Below are positions 16,921 to 25,671 of a stretch of 32,955 nt of DNA, piece by piece. Location: the NCBI GenBank assembly GCA_007694115.1, contig RECJ01000180.1, positions 1-32,955 on the forward strand, given 5' to 3'. Position numbers and translations under genes: made by a program. This DNA is from Leptolyngbya sp. DLM2.Bin27. GTDB lineage: Bacteria; Cyanobacteriota; Cyanobacteriia; Phormidesmidales; Phormidesmidaceae. How positions within the stretch are numbered: the stretch's first letter is position 1; each line of letters opens with the position of its first letter. The notes beneath the pieces are model-generated. The model did not search any database. It saw only the letters and a list, made by a program, of their open reading frames with translations, and had not been told where the DNA came from.

Positions 16921-18314
16921 CAGCCTTCTCCCAGGGCCAGGTGCGCCCGGGCAATTGCCTGGCGCACCTGGTCAAAGCCGGTGCCGCCGTAGCTGTTGCG
17001 GGCCGAAACCACCTGCTGGGGTGCGATCGCAGCGTAGATATCTGCCTCAAAGGCGGGGTGGATGGTCTGCCATTCGTCGAGGGTGAGCTCGCGCAAGAGC
17101 TTATTGGCTGCCAGGGAAGTTTTGACCACCTTGCCCACCAGGTTGTAGGCCTCGCGGAAGGGCACCCCCTTGGTGGCTAGGTAGTCGGCCACGTCGGTGG
17201 CATTGGCGTAGTCTTCGTTTACCGCCTGGCGCAGGCGCGGCACCTGGAAGTTGACCCCCTCGGCCAGCAAAATGGTCATGGCCTCGACGCAGCCGCGCAC
17301 GGTGTGCACCGTGTCGAAGATCGCCTCTTTGTCTTCTTGCAGGTCTTTGTTGTAGGCCAACGGCAGGCCCTTCATCATCACCAGCAGCCCTTGCAGGTGA
17401 CCAAACACCCGGCCCGTTTTGCCCCGCACCAGCTCGGGCACATCGGGGTTTTTCTTTTGGGGCATGATGCTGGAGCCGGTGGAGCAGCTGTCGTTGAGGG
17501 TGACAAAGCTAAACTCCTCCGAGGCCCAGAGAATCATTTCTTCTGACAGCCGCGACAGGTGCACCATGATCAGGCTGGCGGCGCAGGCAAACTCAATGGC
17601 AAAGTCGCGATCGCTCACGCCATCCAAACTGTTGCCGTAGACCCGTTCAAACCCCAGCAGCTCGGCGGCATACTGGCGGTCGATGGGAAAGGTCGTTCCC
17701 GCCAGGGCACCGCAGCCCAGGGGCGAAATATTCACCCGCTTTTGCAGGTCGCCCAGACGCTCCCAGTCGCGCTGGGCCATGTCAAAGTAGGCCAGCAGGT
17801 GGTGGGCCAAACTCAGGGGCTGCGCCCGCTGTAGGTGGGTGTAGCCGGGGATCAGGGTCTCTACATGGTCTGTGGCGAGGCCCAGCAGGGTCTGCTGGTA
17901 CTGGCGCAGCTGGGCCTGAATGGCTTCGATCTGGGCGCGCAGGTAGAGGCGCAGGTCGGTGCCCACCTGGTCGTTGCGGCTGCGGGCGGTGTGCAGCTTT
18001 TTGCCCACGTCGCCAATCAGCTCCGTTAGCCGCCGCTCCACGGCAAAGTGCACGTCCTCGGCCTCGACGCCGGGGGTAAAGTCGCCAGCGCGAAACTCCT
18101 GGCGAATGGTTTCGAGGCCGGTGACGATCTGATCGCCCTCATCGGGGCTGATAATGCCGGTTTTGACCAGCATTTTGGCGTGGGCGGCTGAGCCAGTGAG
18201 GTCGTACTCCAGCAGCTGGATGTCGAAGCCAATGCTGGCGTTGAACAGTGCGATCGCAGGGTGCAGCGCTGTCTCAAAGCGCTGACTCCAGGTTTGGGTA
18301 GGGGGCGTTTCCAT
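16920..18314 (-). CDS. argH: Argininosuccinate lyase
   Basis: ArgH cleaves argininosuccinate to arginine and fumarate, the last step of arginine synthesis, as a cytosolic homotetramer. The 464-aa length is standard. Conserved regions are [12 protein letters not shown] (109-120), [10 protein letters not shown] (157-166, with H160) and the fumarase-superfamily signature [10 protein letters not shown] (281-290) that carries the catalytic serine. It is the middle gene of a probable three-gene operon, with a small membrane protein gene 10 bp upstream and an overlapping GT2 gene downstream. No arginine-specific regulatory site is evident. Confidence 0.97.
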   Translation of the reverse strand: METPPTQTWSQRFETALHPAIALFNASIGFDIQLLEYDLTGSAAHAKMLVKTGIISPDEGDQIVTGLETIRQEFRAGDFTPGVEAEDVHFAVERRLTELIGDVGKKLHTARSRNDQVGTDLRLYLRAQIEAIQAQLRQYQQTLLGLATDHVETLIPGYTHLQRAQPLSLAHHLLAYFDMAQRDWERLGDLQKRVNISPLGCGALAGTTFPIDRQYAAELLGFERVYGNSLDGVSDRDFAIEFACAASLIMVHLSRLSEEMILWASEEFSFVTLNDSCSTGSSIMPQKKNPDVPELVRGKTGRVFGHLQGLLVMMKGLPLAYNKDLQEDKEAIFDTVHTVRGCVEAMTILLAEGVNFQVPRLRQAVNEDYANATDVADYLATKGVPFREAYNLVGKVVKTSLAANKLLRELTLDEWQTIHPAFEADIYAAIAPQQVVSARNSYGGTGFDQVRQAIARAHLALGEG

Positions 18315-18324
18315 CAGGGCGGGT

Positions 18325-18705
18325 TTAAAAGGCGGTCAGGTTGCGGATCATATAGCCAAGCACAATACCGAAGAGCATTGCCCAAATCTGTCCTGAATCG
18401 ACAAAATTGTTCCAAATGTCGACTATGTCGCCCAAAATGTCTTGGTCAAACTGCTGGGCTAGCACTGGGGAAAGGGCATCGGTGGTCACTGCCAGACCCG
18501 CTGCACCGGGCGCACTGGCGATCAAGCCTTCGGTCGCAACTTCGGTAAAATAGCCGCTGAAGCTGTCCCCATCGCTGAAGCTGACGGGGCGCAGAAGATG
18601 ATTTACCGAAATATTGACTGAAAGGGTGTCTACAGAACGAGAGGGTAAGGCAACTTGAAACCAACCTTGCAGCAAAGAATCGGGAAGCTGGGGAATGACG
18701 TCCAT
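18325..18705 (-). CDS. Small C-tail-anchored membrane protein, unknown function
   Basis: A 126-aa protein that I do not recognise. It has a mostly polar N-terminal part and one hydrophobic helix near the C-terminus (about 104-122, [17 protein letters not shown]), which suggests tail anchoring. The final Gly-containing helix followed by Arg-Asn is a pattern I associate with several small cyanobacterial membrane proteins, but that is only an impression. The stop lies 10 bp before the argH start, so it is probably cotranscribed with argH. Its ATG is only 20 bp from the start of the divergent permease gene, so promoters must overlap the genes. Confidence 0.7.
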   Translation of the reverse strand: MDVIPQLPDSLLQGWFQVALPSRSVDTLSVNISVNHLLRPVSFSDGDSFSGYFTEVATEGLIASAPGAAGLAVTTDALSPVLAQQFDQDILGDIVDIWNNFVDSGQIWAMLFGIVLGYMIRNLTAF

Positions 18706-18725
18706 GGCGCTGTGACGACCTGAGC

Positions 18726-20465
18726 ATGGTTAACACCCAACAGACTATCACCATACCGTCGAGACCGAGCCTCTGGAACCCAAAAACCGCATGGGGTCTA
18801 GCGGTTGTCGCTGCCCTGGCCCTGGCGGCCTACCAGGCGGGCCTGGGGCGGCCTGGCGTTGACCTGGTCAACCTGGGCGGCTGGCCCCAGCTGCGCGAGT
18901 TTTTGGTGGCCGCCCTGCACCCCGACCTCAGCGCTGAGTTTGTGGCGCTGATGGGCCGCGCCGCCCTGGTCACCCTGGCCTACGCCGTGCTGGGCACCGC
19001 CCTGAGTGTGGCCCTGGGGCTGGTGGGTGGGCTGCTGTCTGCGGCGGTGTGGTGGCAGACGCTGTGGCCGCGCGATCGCTGGGGTCTGCGCCGAGGGCTG
19101 TGGCTGGGGGTGCGGGGGCTGCTGGCCTTTCCCCGCGCCATTCACGAGCTGATCTGGGGGCTGCTGCTGCTGCAAGTGCTGGGTCTCAACCCGCTGGTGG
19201 GGGTGCTGGCGATCGCCATTCCCTTCGGTGCGATCGTCGCCAAAGTTTTTTCAGACATTCTCGACGAAACCCCCCAGGCTCCCCTCAAGGCGCTGATCAA
19301 TGCTGGGGTGCCGCCCCTGAGCGCCTTTGTCTACAGCCTGCTGCCCCAGGCGCTGCCCAACCTGCTCTCCTACACCTTTTATCGGTTTGAGTGCTCGCTG
19401 CGGTCTTCGGCGGTGCTGGGCATCATCGGGGCCGGGGGGCTGGGCTACGAGATTTTCTTGAGCCTGCAATCGCTGCGCTACGACCAGCTCTGGACCGGCT
19501 TCTACGCCCTGATTGTGCTCAACGGCGCGGTGGATGCCTGGAGCGCGGTGGTGCGCCGCCGCATGGGCTTCACCAGCCGCCTCGACATCAACCGCCAGCC
19601 TGGGGCCAACCCCAACCCAGCCCCCCTCAAAGCGCCCCGCCAAGACTGGCTGCTGCGCCTGTCGTGGATGGGTGCGATCGCCGCCCTGCCCCTGGGCTGG
19701 TGGTGGCTGCGCCTCGACATCACCAGCCTCTGGGCACCGCGCACCCAGCGCCTGCTGGGAGAATTACTCGGCACTGGCCTGCCCCCGCTGCCCTCGATGG
19801 CAGAACTGGCGAACTTAGCCAATCTGGCCTGGCTGACGGTGGCTATGTCGATGGTGGCGATTGCCCTGGCGGGCATGTTTGGCATCCTAATCTCGCTGCC
19901 CGCCGCCCAAAATTTTTTGCTGCCGGGGGGGCTGCTGCGCCCGGTGGGGCAGAACGGCGGCTTTGCCCTGGGAGCTTACGGGCTGCTGATCCTCAGCCGC
20001 CTGGTGCTGCTGGTCAGCCGCGCCATCCCCGCCCCGATCTGGGCGCTGGTGCTGCTGTACATGCTGTTTCCCGGCGTGCTGCCCGGTGCCCTGGCCCTGG
20101 CCCTGCACAACTTCGGCATCCTCGGTCGGCTGATGGCCGAGGTGAATGAGAACCTCGACGATCGCCCCGTGCGCGCCCTCAGCGCCCTGGGAGCTAGCCC
20201 GACAGCGGTGGTGGCCTACGGCATCTGGCCCCAAAACCTAGGCCGCTTTCTGGCCTACATTCTCTACCGCTGGGAGGTCTGCCTGCGCGAAACCGTGATC
20301 GTTGGTCTAGTGGGAGCCGGGGGGCTAGGTCGCCTGCTCACCGAGCAGATCAGCAGCTTTAACTACCGGGGGGTAACTGTGACCCTAGCCGTGTTTGTCG
20401 CCCTAACCTTTGCCGTGGATGCCATCAGCCATCAGCTGCGAGGAATTTTACGATCTGAAAGCTGA
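18726..20465 (+). CDS. Fused double PhnE-type ABC transporter permease
   Basis: A 579-aa membrane protein containing two BPD_transp_1 permease domains in tandem (about 75-280 and 365-575). Each repeats the same landmarks: RAIHELIWGLLLLQVL versus RAIPAPIWALVLLYML, then an EAA-type cytoplasmic loop (DETPQAPLKALINAGV versus DDRPVRALSALGAS), then GIIGAGGLG versus GLVGAGGLG. These are the signatures of PhnE/PtxC permeases for phosphonate or phosphite. Most PhnE proteins carry one domain and pair as two chains; here both are in one chain. No PhnC ATPase or PhnD binding protein is within the window, so partners must be elsewhere. The last five codons lie in an inverted repeat shared with the convergent gene. 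Confidence 0.88.
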   Translation: MVNTQQTITIPSRPSLWNPKTAWGLAVVAALALAAYQAGLGRPGVDLVNLGGWPQLREFLVAALHPDLSAEFVALMGRAALVTLAYAVLGTALSVALGLVGGLLSAAVWWQTLWPRDRWGLRRGLWLGVRGLLAFPRAIHELIWGLLLLQVLGLNPLVGVLAIAIPFGAIVAKVFSDILDETPQAPLKALINAGVPPLSAFVYSLLPQALPNLLSYTFYRFECSLRSSAVLGIIGAGGLGYEIFLSLQSLRYDQLWTGFYALIVLNGAVDAWSAVVRRRMGFTSRLDINRQPGANPNPAPLKAPRQDWLLRLSWMGAIAALPLGWWWLRLDITSLWAPRTQRLLGELLGTGLPPLPSMAELANLANLAWLTVAMSMVAIALAGMFGILISLPAAQNFLLPGGLLRPVGQNGGFALGAYGLLILSRLVLLVSRAIPAPIWALVLLYMLFPGVLPGALALALHNFGILGRLMAEVNENLDDRPVRALSALGASPTAVVAYGIWPQNLGRFLAYILYRWEVCLRETVIVGLVGAGGLGRLLTEQISSFNYRGVTVTLAVFVALTFAVDAISHQLRGILRSES

Positions 20466-20494
20466 TCACCCATGGGCGCTCAGCTTTCAGATCG
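20451..20494. terminator. Inverted repeat covering the ends of two convergent genes
   Basis: Two perfect 15-nt arms (CGATCTGAAAGCTGA at 20451-20465 and its complement at 20480-20494) are separated by 14 nt. Each arm ends with the TGA stop of one gene, so both proteins end in Arg-Ser-Glu-Ser. It can form a 15-bp hairpin in either transcript and probably works as a bidirectional terminator. Confidence 0.8.
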
Positions 20495-20761
20495 CCAATC
20501 TGCACATCCCCCGCCCCCCTGCCACCCCTGGGGGTGAATAGCGCACACCAGCAGGCTGCGCCTGGCTCGGCTGGTACCGTAGGCGATGCCGTGGTAGTTG
20601 GTGCAGCCCTGGCAGGGGCCGGGACGGGTGGAGGAAATATCTCGAAAGCCGACCTGCGATCGCAGAATTTGCTGCTTGCTCTTCCCTCGCTGCCACTGCT
20701 CGTAGGCTCGGCGGCGGCAGACATCATTGGCCCGGTGAAAGAGTTCGTCGGTGACGCTCAC
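20480..20761 (-). CDS. Small Cys/His-rich protein, putative metal-binding
   Basis: A 93-aa protein of a cyanobacterial type I recognise by pattern only: an N-terminal helix with EQW..GKSKQQIL, then CxxCxxYHGIAYG, LVCAIHPQGW and a final C.DW. Candidate ligands are C50, C53, H57, C73, H76 and C86, consistent with a zinc or Fe-S site; no function is established. The GTG at 20759-20761 is chosen because GGAGGA lies 6 nt upstream of it. A TTG at 20806 would add 15 residues and lacks a Shine-Dalgarno. The C-terminal RSES comes from the shared inverted repeat and may be a recent addition. Confidence 0.75.
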   Translation of the reverse strand: MSVTDELFHRANDVCRRRAYEQWQRGKSKQQILRSQVGFRDISSTRPGPCQGCTNYHGIAYGTSRARRSLLVCAIHPQGWQGGGGCADWRSES

Positions 20762-21123
20762 AACCTGTCCTCCCAGTAGAGGGTTGGTGGCGCTGGGTGA
20801 CGCCAAAAATAGCTAGCGGTAAACTAGCGCAGATCACCAGCAGACGCTCTAGGTCTAGACTACCGAACTGCCCTAGGCAATTCCAGAAAATTTAAAAGAC
20901 GGTTTGCGGTTTTCCCTGACACCTAAGTCTGAATTCGCCTTGGCTAGCCCCGGTGGGGCTGGGCAAACACCGTTTGCCCCTACCCAAGCCGCCGATTTGG
21001 CGGCGGGGTCATACGCTTCAGATTTGGCCCAACACCCGACATCCGATGCCGTTCCCCTCCCCCTCGACCCAAGCAGTACCATAGGAAAGCAGCTTGCCCC
21101 CTCCCACCGCTGCCCCCGCCCCC
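20762..21123. other. Intergenic region upstream of rarA with hairpin repeats
   Basis: This 362-bp gap separates the divergent Cys/His-protein gene and rarA. The right half (20929-21029) is copy A of a 101-bp interspersed repeat. The left part (20810-20925) shows no recognisable element. Confidence 0.5.
20929..21029. repeat. 101-bp palindromic repeat, copy A
   Basis: Contains three consecutive hairpins: AGCCCC-GGT-GGGGCT (20946-20960), GGGCAAAC-ACC-GTTTGCCC (20961-20979) and GCCGCC-GATTT-GGCGGC (20988-21004). A second copy of equal length, in the same orientation, lies at 23674-23774. Together they flank rarA and one copy of the longer structured repeat. Confidence 0.75.
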
Positions 21124-23340
21124 ATGGATCTCTTCGACCACAGCCGCCAGACCCAGATCGACCGAGATGCCCCCCTGGCGGCGCGGCTGCGGCCCCGCAA
21201 CCTAGATGAATTTATCGGTCAAGACGCGGTGGTGGGGCCGGGGCGACTGCTGCGGCGGGCGATTCAGGCTGACCAGCTGTCGTCGCTGATTTTTTTTGGG
21301 CCGCCGGGCACGGGCAAGACTACCCTGGCCCAGATCATCGCCAACACCACCAGCGCCCATTTCATTGCGCTGAACGCGGTGCTGGCTGGGGTGAAAGACA
21401 TTCGCGAGGCGATCGCCACCGCCCAAGAGCTGCGCGGTCAGTACGGCAGGCGCACGATTCTCTTTGTCGACGAGGTGCACCGCTTCAATAAGGCCCAGCA
21501 GGATGCCCTGCTGCCCTGGGTCGAAAACGGTACGGTGGTGCTGATCGGAGCCACCACCGAGAACCCGTTCTTTGAGGTCAACAAGGCGCTGGTCAGCCGA
21601 TCGCGGATTTTTCAGCTCAAGCCGTTAGACCCGGCAGATCTGTACCGGGTGGTGGAGCAGGCCCTGGGGGATCACGAGCGGGGCTACGGCGATCGCCCGG
21701 TCGTTCTCGACCCTGCCGCCCTCGACCATCTAGTCAACGTGGCCAACGGCGACGCCCGCGCCCTGCTCAATGCCCTGGAGCTAGCGGTGGAAACCACTGC
21801 GCCCGCTGAGACTGGCCAGATCCACATCACCCTGGCGGTGGCCGAAGAGTCGATTCAGCAGCGGGCGGTGCTCTACGACAAGGAGGGCGACGCCCACTTT
21901 GACACCATCAGCGCCTTTATCAAGAGCGTGCGCGGCTCTGACCCCGATGCGGCCCTCTACTGGCTGGCCCGCATGGTCTACGCGGGCGAAGACCCCCGGT
22001 TTATCTTTCGCCGTCTGGTGATTTTGGCCAGCGAAGACATTGGCCTGGGCGACCCCCACGCCGTCACTGTAGTCACCAGCTGCGCCGCCGCCTTTGACCG
22101 GGTGGGCCTGCCCGAGGGGCGCTACCCGCTGGCCCAGGCCACCCTTTACTTAGCCACGGTGCCCAAGTCAAACAGCACCATGGGCTTTTTTGATGCCCTA
22201 GCCGCCGTCGAGCAAGAGCGCGAGGGCGATGTGCCCAACCCCCTGCGCGACGGCAACCGCGACAGCAAGGGCTTTGGCCACGGCCAGGGCTATCTCTATC
22301 CCCACTCCTACCGCGAGCACTGGGTGGCCCAGCAGTATCTGCCCAGGGGTTTGCAGGGCCAGGTGTTTTATCAGCCCTCCGACCAGGGCTATGAGGCCCA
22401 GATTCAAACCCAGGTGGCCCAGCGGCGCGAGGCCCAGCTGGCGGCCATGGTCGACGGTGGCGGGGCGCTGCCCGAGGCTCTCACCTACAGCCCCGACGAC
22501 CCGGCCCGCGATCGCTGGCTCCAGCGCACCCTCAGCCAGACCGGCGAGCAGCTAGGGGCGGTGCGCGATCGCATCTTTGATCTGGCTCCGCCCCAGCGCC
22601 ACCACCGCATTCTCGACCTCAACGCCCGCACCGGCCTGCTCACCTGGGAGGCCCTGCGTCGGGTGCCCGAGGGCAGTGTCTACGCCCGGGTTCACAGCAG
22701 CCAAGACCAGGTGGCCCTCGAAGAGCAGGCCGCCCAGCTGTCCGAGCTAGCCCGCCCGGTGCTGGTGCACGCCGACTTTGAGGCCCTGGCCGCCTACCTG
22801 CCTGCCCACACCCCCGACATCCGCTTTGAGCGCATTGTTGGCCGCAACGCCTTTGGCCAGGCGGTCAACCGCGATCGCTTTGTCGCCATTGTGCAACAGC
22901 TGCTGTCCCCCGACGGCGTGGTGGTGCTGGCCGAGACCATTCCCCGCCACAGCCAGCGGATCTCGGCCCTGGTGGATGGGGCCGCCTTGAGCCCAGCCCA
23001 GCTCAAGCGCTGGCGCAAGGCCGAGAATAGCATCGCCAACGCCGCTACTGACCCCCGCTTTAACTGGCAGGCCCAAACCGTAGAACGGCTGTTTCTCAAG
23101 ACTGGCTTCACCGTGCAGATCACCGAGGCGGTGCAGCACAGCAGCATCTATATTTCCCCCGCCCTGCTAGAGCGGTGGTTTGCCGTGGGGGGCCAACCGC
23201 CCAGCTACCGCGACCAGCTGGCCCAGCACCTCTCAGAGAAAGATCTGGCCACTATTCACCAAGCCTGCGAGCGGCAGCTCCAGGGGCAGGTGGTCAACTG
23301 GCGATCGGCGCTGATCTACCTGGTGGCCACCCTGCCCTAG
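21124..23340 (+). CDS. rarA: RarA/MgsA AAA+ ATPase fused to a methyltransferase-like domain
   Basis: From the ATG at 21124, 738 aa; a TTG at 21094 with AGGAAAG upstream is an alternative start. Residues about 1-420 match RarA (MgsA), a clamp-loader-like AAA+ ATPase acting at stalled replication forks: Walker A GPPGTGKT at about 59-66, Walker [11 protein letters not shown] at about 112-121 and sensor-1 [10 protein letters not shown]. Bacterial RarA normally ends near residue 440. The extra about 270 residues begin like a SAM-methyltransferase fold, with strand 1 and loop [13 protein letters not shown] at about 496-508 in place of the usual DxGxGxG. The Gly-rich loop is degenerate, so activity is uncertain. 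This fusion is known in cyanobacteria as a RarA/unknown-domain protein. Confidence 0.92.
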   Translation: MDLFDHSRQTQIDRDAPLAARLRPRNLDEFIGQDAVVGPGRLLRRAIQADQLSSLIFFGPPGTGKTTLAQIIANTTSAHFIALNAVLAGVKDIREAIATAQELRGQYGRRTILFVDEVHRFNKAQQDALLPWVENGTVVLIGATTENPFFEVNKALVSRSRIFQLKPLDPADLYRVVEQALGDHERGYGDRPVVLDPAALDHLVNVANGDARALLNALELAVETTAPAETGQIHITLAVAEESIQQRAVLYDKEGDAHFDTISAFIKSVRGSDPDAALYWLARMVYAGEDPRFIFRRLVILASEDIGLGDPHAVTVVTSCAAAFDRVGLPEGRYPLAQATLYLATVPKSNSTMGFFDALAAVEQEREGDVPNPLRDGNRDSKGFGHGQGYLYPHSYREHWVAQQYLPRGLQGQVFYQPSDQGYEAQIQTQVAQRREAQLAAMVDGGGALPEALTYSPDDPARDRWLQRTLSQTGEQLGAVRDRIFDLAPPQRHHRILDLNARTGLLTWEALRRVPEGSVYARVHSSQDQVALEEQAAQLSELARPVLVHADFEALAAYLPAHTPDIRFERIVGRNAFGQAVNRDRFVAIVQQLLSPDGVVVLAETIPRHSQRISALVDGAALSPAQLKRWRKAENSIANAATDPRFNWQAQTVERLFLKTGFTVQITEAVQHSSIYISPALLERWFAVGGQPPSYRDQLAQHLSEKDLATIHQACERQLQGQVVNWRSALIYLVATLP

Positions 23341-23351
23341 GATGCGACCGA

Positions 23352-23582
23352 CCCTGTCAAGGTGGCCAACCTATTCTCGAAACGCCCATGGGCTAAGGGG
23401 CTCCGGCCACAACCACCAGGGAGTGAACTCCCTGGCTCATAGCCAAAGTCTGCTCAAGCAGACTGGGGAACTCGGCTGCCAATCCTCTTCAGAGGATTTC
23501 GGCTTTGAGCCAAGGACTTTTAGTCCTTGGCTCGGGGCCAATCTGAAGGATCGACCCCTAAATCCGCCCCACCTTGACAGGG
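23352..23582. mobile_element. MITE-like structured repeat, copy 1 (231 bp)
   Basis: Bounded by perfect 14-nt terminal inverted repeats (CCCTGTCAAGGTGG at 23352-23365 and its complement at 23569-23582). Inside are four hairpins in a row: 23416-23435, 23447-23464, 23481-23498 and 23509-23531. GGCTCA at about 23434-23439 and TGAGCC at about 23506-23511 can pair around the middle two. A second 231-bp copy, about 90% alike by eye, lies at 27198-27428. It starts 11 nt after the rarA stop. There is no open frame of its own, so it is non-autonomous or a structured RNA. Confidence 0.75.
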
Positions 23583-23673
23583 CTGGCAGTGCCTACCCTA
23601 CAGCAGCCATAGTCGCTGGATTAAAGCTGGTATCTTCTTGCCTAGAAATCGCCTAATTGGGACCGGTCTGATA

Positions 23674-23774
23674 CTGAATCCGCCTGGCTAGCCTTGGTTG
23701 GGCTGGGCAAACACCGTTTGCCCCTAGGCAAGCCGCCTGTTTGGCATCGGGGCTATACGATTCGAATTTGGCAT
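23674..23774. repeat. 101-bp palindromic repeat, copy B
   Basis: Same orientation and length as copy A at 20929-21029, with the central GGGCAAAC-ACC-GTTTGCCC hairpin conserved at 23705-23723. The outer hairpin (23690-23704) differs in its inner bases. It lies between the structured repeat and the end of the hydrolase gene. Confidence 0.75.
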
Positions 23775-23848
23775 GAGGTATACGGTTCAAGGACTGCCGT
23801 GAACCGTGAACCGTACACCGTGAATCCCACTGAGGAACTAAGGGAGCC

Positions 23849-25588
23849 CTATTCTGCCTCCGGTGCCTCGGCAGGAATCTCCACGGGAGCCAAGCTGTCG
23901 TTTAGGGGGGTGATCAACTGCTGGTCAATCTCCACGGCGGCATTCACCATAAACAGATGAAAGACCTCGCTCTGGCTGAGGTAGCTGGCGTAGCCCGATC
24001 GCAGATACAGGCTATACTCTGGGCGGCGGGCCACGTGGCGGCCCACAAAGGCCAGCCCCAGGGCATTCATATAGCGATCGATCACCTCTGGCTCGGCCAG
24101 GGTGAGCCCCGGCAGGGTGGTCAGCAGGTGCGAGAGTCCGGCGTCGAGGGCCGAGAGATCTACGTGGGCCTGACCTTCGATCAGCGCTAGGGAGAGGTTG
24201 TCGCTGGTGTACCACGGAAAGGTGCGAAACTGCTCAAACACCGCCGGAGTAGCGGGGTCGTGGCTGCCCGCCAGGATCATCACCGGCAGCGTGACTGGGG
24301 CGAGCCCCTCGGGGCCAAAGATGCTGCTGTTGACTGGGTTGATTAGCAGTACCGAGTTGACCCTGGGGTCGCGAAAGTTGTAAGCCTGCCGAGGTAGATC
24401 TAGGGCCTGGCACTGCAACAGTAGCGATATATTCAGGTGAATAAAGCGGCGATCGCAGGCTTGCTCTAGGTGATCAAAATTGATCTCAGCCCCGGCCACC
24501 GCCAGGGCTGTGTAGCCCCCCAGGGAATGGCCCCCCACCCCCACCTGGGCCAGGTTGAGACGGCCCTCAAACTCGGTCACGTTGAGCTGTTCTAGCTGGT
24601 CGAGCACAAAGGTAATGTCGAGGGGGCGGTCGATAAACTCCTGCACCTCAAACACCTCCTGCCTCAGCCCCGCCCGAAAATTGGCCACCTGCTGGGCATC
24701 GCTGCCGGGGTGCTGGGGCAGCACTACCACAATGCCGTGGGAGGCCAGGTGGCTGGCCCAGCGATGGCGGGCCTCGGGGCTAGACGACAGCCCGTGGGAA
24801 AACACCACAACGGGAGCCTGCCCCCGCCAGGCGGTAGGACGCACCACATTGATGTAGAGCTGGCGCTGGCGTTCGGCATCGGTCAAATCAAATCGCTGAA
24901 TTTGCACGCTGGCGGGGCCAGGAGCCGCTAAATCGGTGAGGGCTGCGTAGTCTAGTGGAGGTGTTTGGGTGGCCTGCTGAGCCGTCAGGGCGGCTAGCTC
25001 GGCCACCGAGCTATTGGTGGCGTTGATCACGCGCTCGACGGCGCTGGCTACGGCCAGGGCATCGGTCACGTTGAGCTGCATATCGACGGGCAGCGCCCGG
25101 AGCATGTTCAAGGTCGACAGCCCCTGCGGTGAGTTGGCGGCCTGAATCAGCGCTGCCCGCAGGGCCAGCTTGCCATTGTCACCGCTGCGGGTGCGCAGAA
25201 TCGCCCCCACCTGTTCGAGCAGGGTTGCGCCCAAATTGGTGTAAAAAAAGCGAGATAACAGCACCCCATCGACCGCCACCGGGCGATCGAGGCTTTGGCG
25301 CAGCTCGGCGATTTGAAGGTCGCTCAGCTCAGCCAGGTTGAAGTAAAACGCCAGGTCTCGGCTGACGGTGCCGTCGTTGGCCAGTGCCTCTAGGGAACTG
25401 GTGCGAATCGATCGCTCTAGGGGGCCGTAGCGCAGAAAAATGGCCTCGGCCCCCTGGGCGGGCAGCCCGGTTAGCAGGGCAGCGCCCAGGGTGAGGCTGC
25501 CCAGGGCCAGAGACCGGCCCTGACGCTGTAACCGTTGTCCCATAGAGTGCCAGGCCAGTTTTTGCCAGGCCAGTTTTTGCCAAACCAT
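23849..25588 (-). CDS. DUF1400-type exported alpha/beta hydrolase
   Basis: A 579-aa protein. After a signal-peptide-like N-terminus (hydrophobic core about 27-44, probable cut near AQGA) comes a DUF1400 segment (about 50-185) containing ...LERSIRTSSLEALANDGTVSRDLAFY. An alpha/beta hydrolase domain then follows, with the oxyanion region VVFSHGLSSSPE, nucleophile S355 in GHSLGG, acid D444 (AGSHDPATP) and H475 (GQAHVDLS). It resembles cyanobacterial predicted dienelactone-hydrolase or PAF-acetylhydrolase-like proteins; the ester or lipid substrate is unknown. The ATG at 25586-25588 has GGAG 8 nt upstream. The first residues contain a tandem 5-residue duplication from a 15-bp DNA repeat. An ATG at 25543 would bypass it. 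Confidence 0.85.
   Translation of the reverse strand: MVWQKLAWQKLAWHSMGQRLQRQGRSLALGSLTLGAALLTGLPAQGAEAIFLRYGPLERSIRTSSLEALANDGTVSRDLAFYFNLAELSDLQIAELRQSLDRPVAVDGVLLSRFFYTNLGATLLEQVGAILRTRSGDNGKLALRAALIQAANSPQGLSTLNMLRALPVDMQLNVTDALAVASAVERVINATNSSVAELAALTAQQATQTPPLDYAALTDLAAPGPASVQIQRFDLTDAERQRQLYINVVRPTAWRGQAPVVVFSHGLSSSPEARHRWASHLASHGIVVVLPQHPGSDAQQVANFRAGLRQEVFEVQEFIDRPLDITFVLDQLEQLNVTEFEGRLNLAQVGVGGHSLGGYTALAVAGAEINFDHLEQACDRRFIHLNISLLLQCQALDLPRQAYNFRDPRVNSVLLINPVNSSIFGPEGLAPVTLPVMILAGSHDPATPAVFEQFRTFPWYTSDNLSLALIEGQAHVDLSALDAGLSHLLTTLPGLTLAEPEVIDRYMNALGLAFVGRHVARRPEYSLYLRSGYASYLSQSEVFHLFMVNAAVEIDQQLITPLNDSLAPVEIPAEAPEAE
25549..25578. repeat. Two 15-bp tandem copies at the start of the hydrolase gene
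   Basis: GCCAGGCCAGTTTTT occurs twice head-to-tail and encodes a duplicated W-Q-K-L-A in the N-terminus. It is in frame (15 nt), so copy-number change would alter length only. Confidence 0.85.
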
Positions 25589-25671
25589 CTAGGTATCTCC
25601 AATCGGTGAGGCTGTCGTGACCAGTAGCGACGATCGACAGGTCAATCGACAGGCCCATGAAATGTCCTCAG

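Larger units (their letters stand above)
23341..23848. other. 508-bp gene-free, repeat-filled gap
   Basis: Holds copy 1 of the long structured repeat, copy B of the 101-bp repeat and a further dyad at about 23778-23800 (TACGGTTCA ... TGAACCGT) that may terminate the minus-strand hydrolase gene. No coding sequence is supported. Confidence 0.6.

Noticed and set aside
23352..23582. CRISPR array or tRNA cluster as explanation for serial hairpins
   Set aside because: The hairpins differ from each other in sequence and spacing, and none has a cloverleaf or repeat-spacer periodicity.
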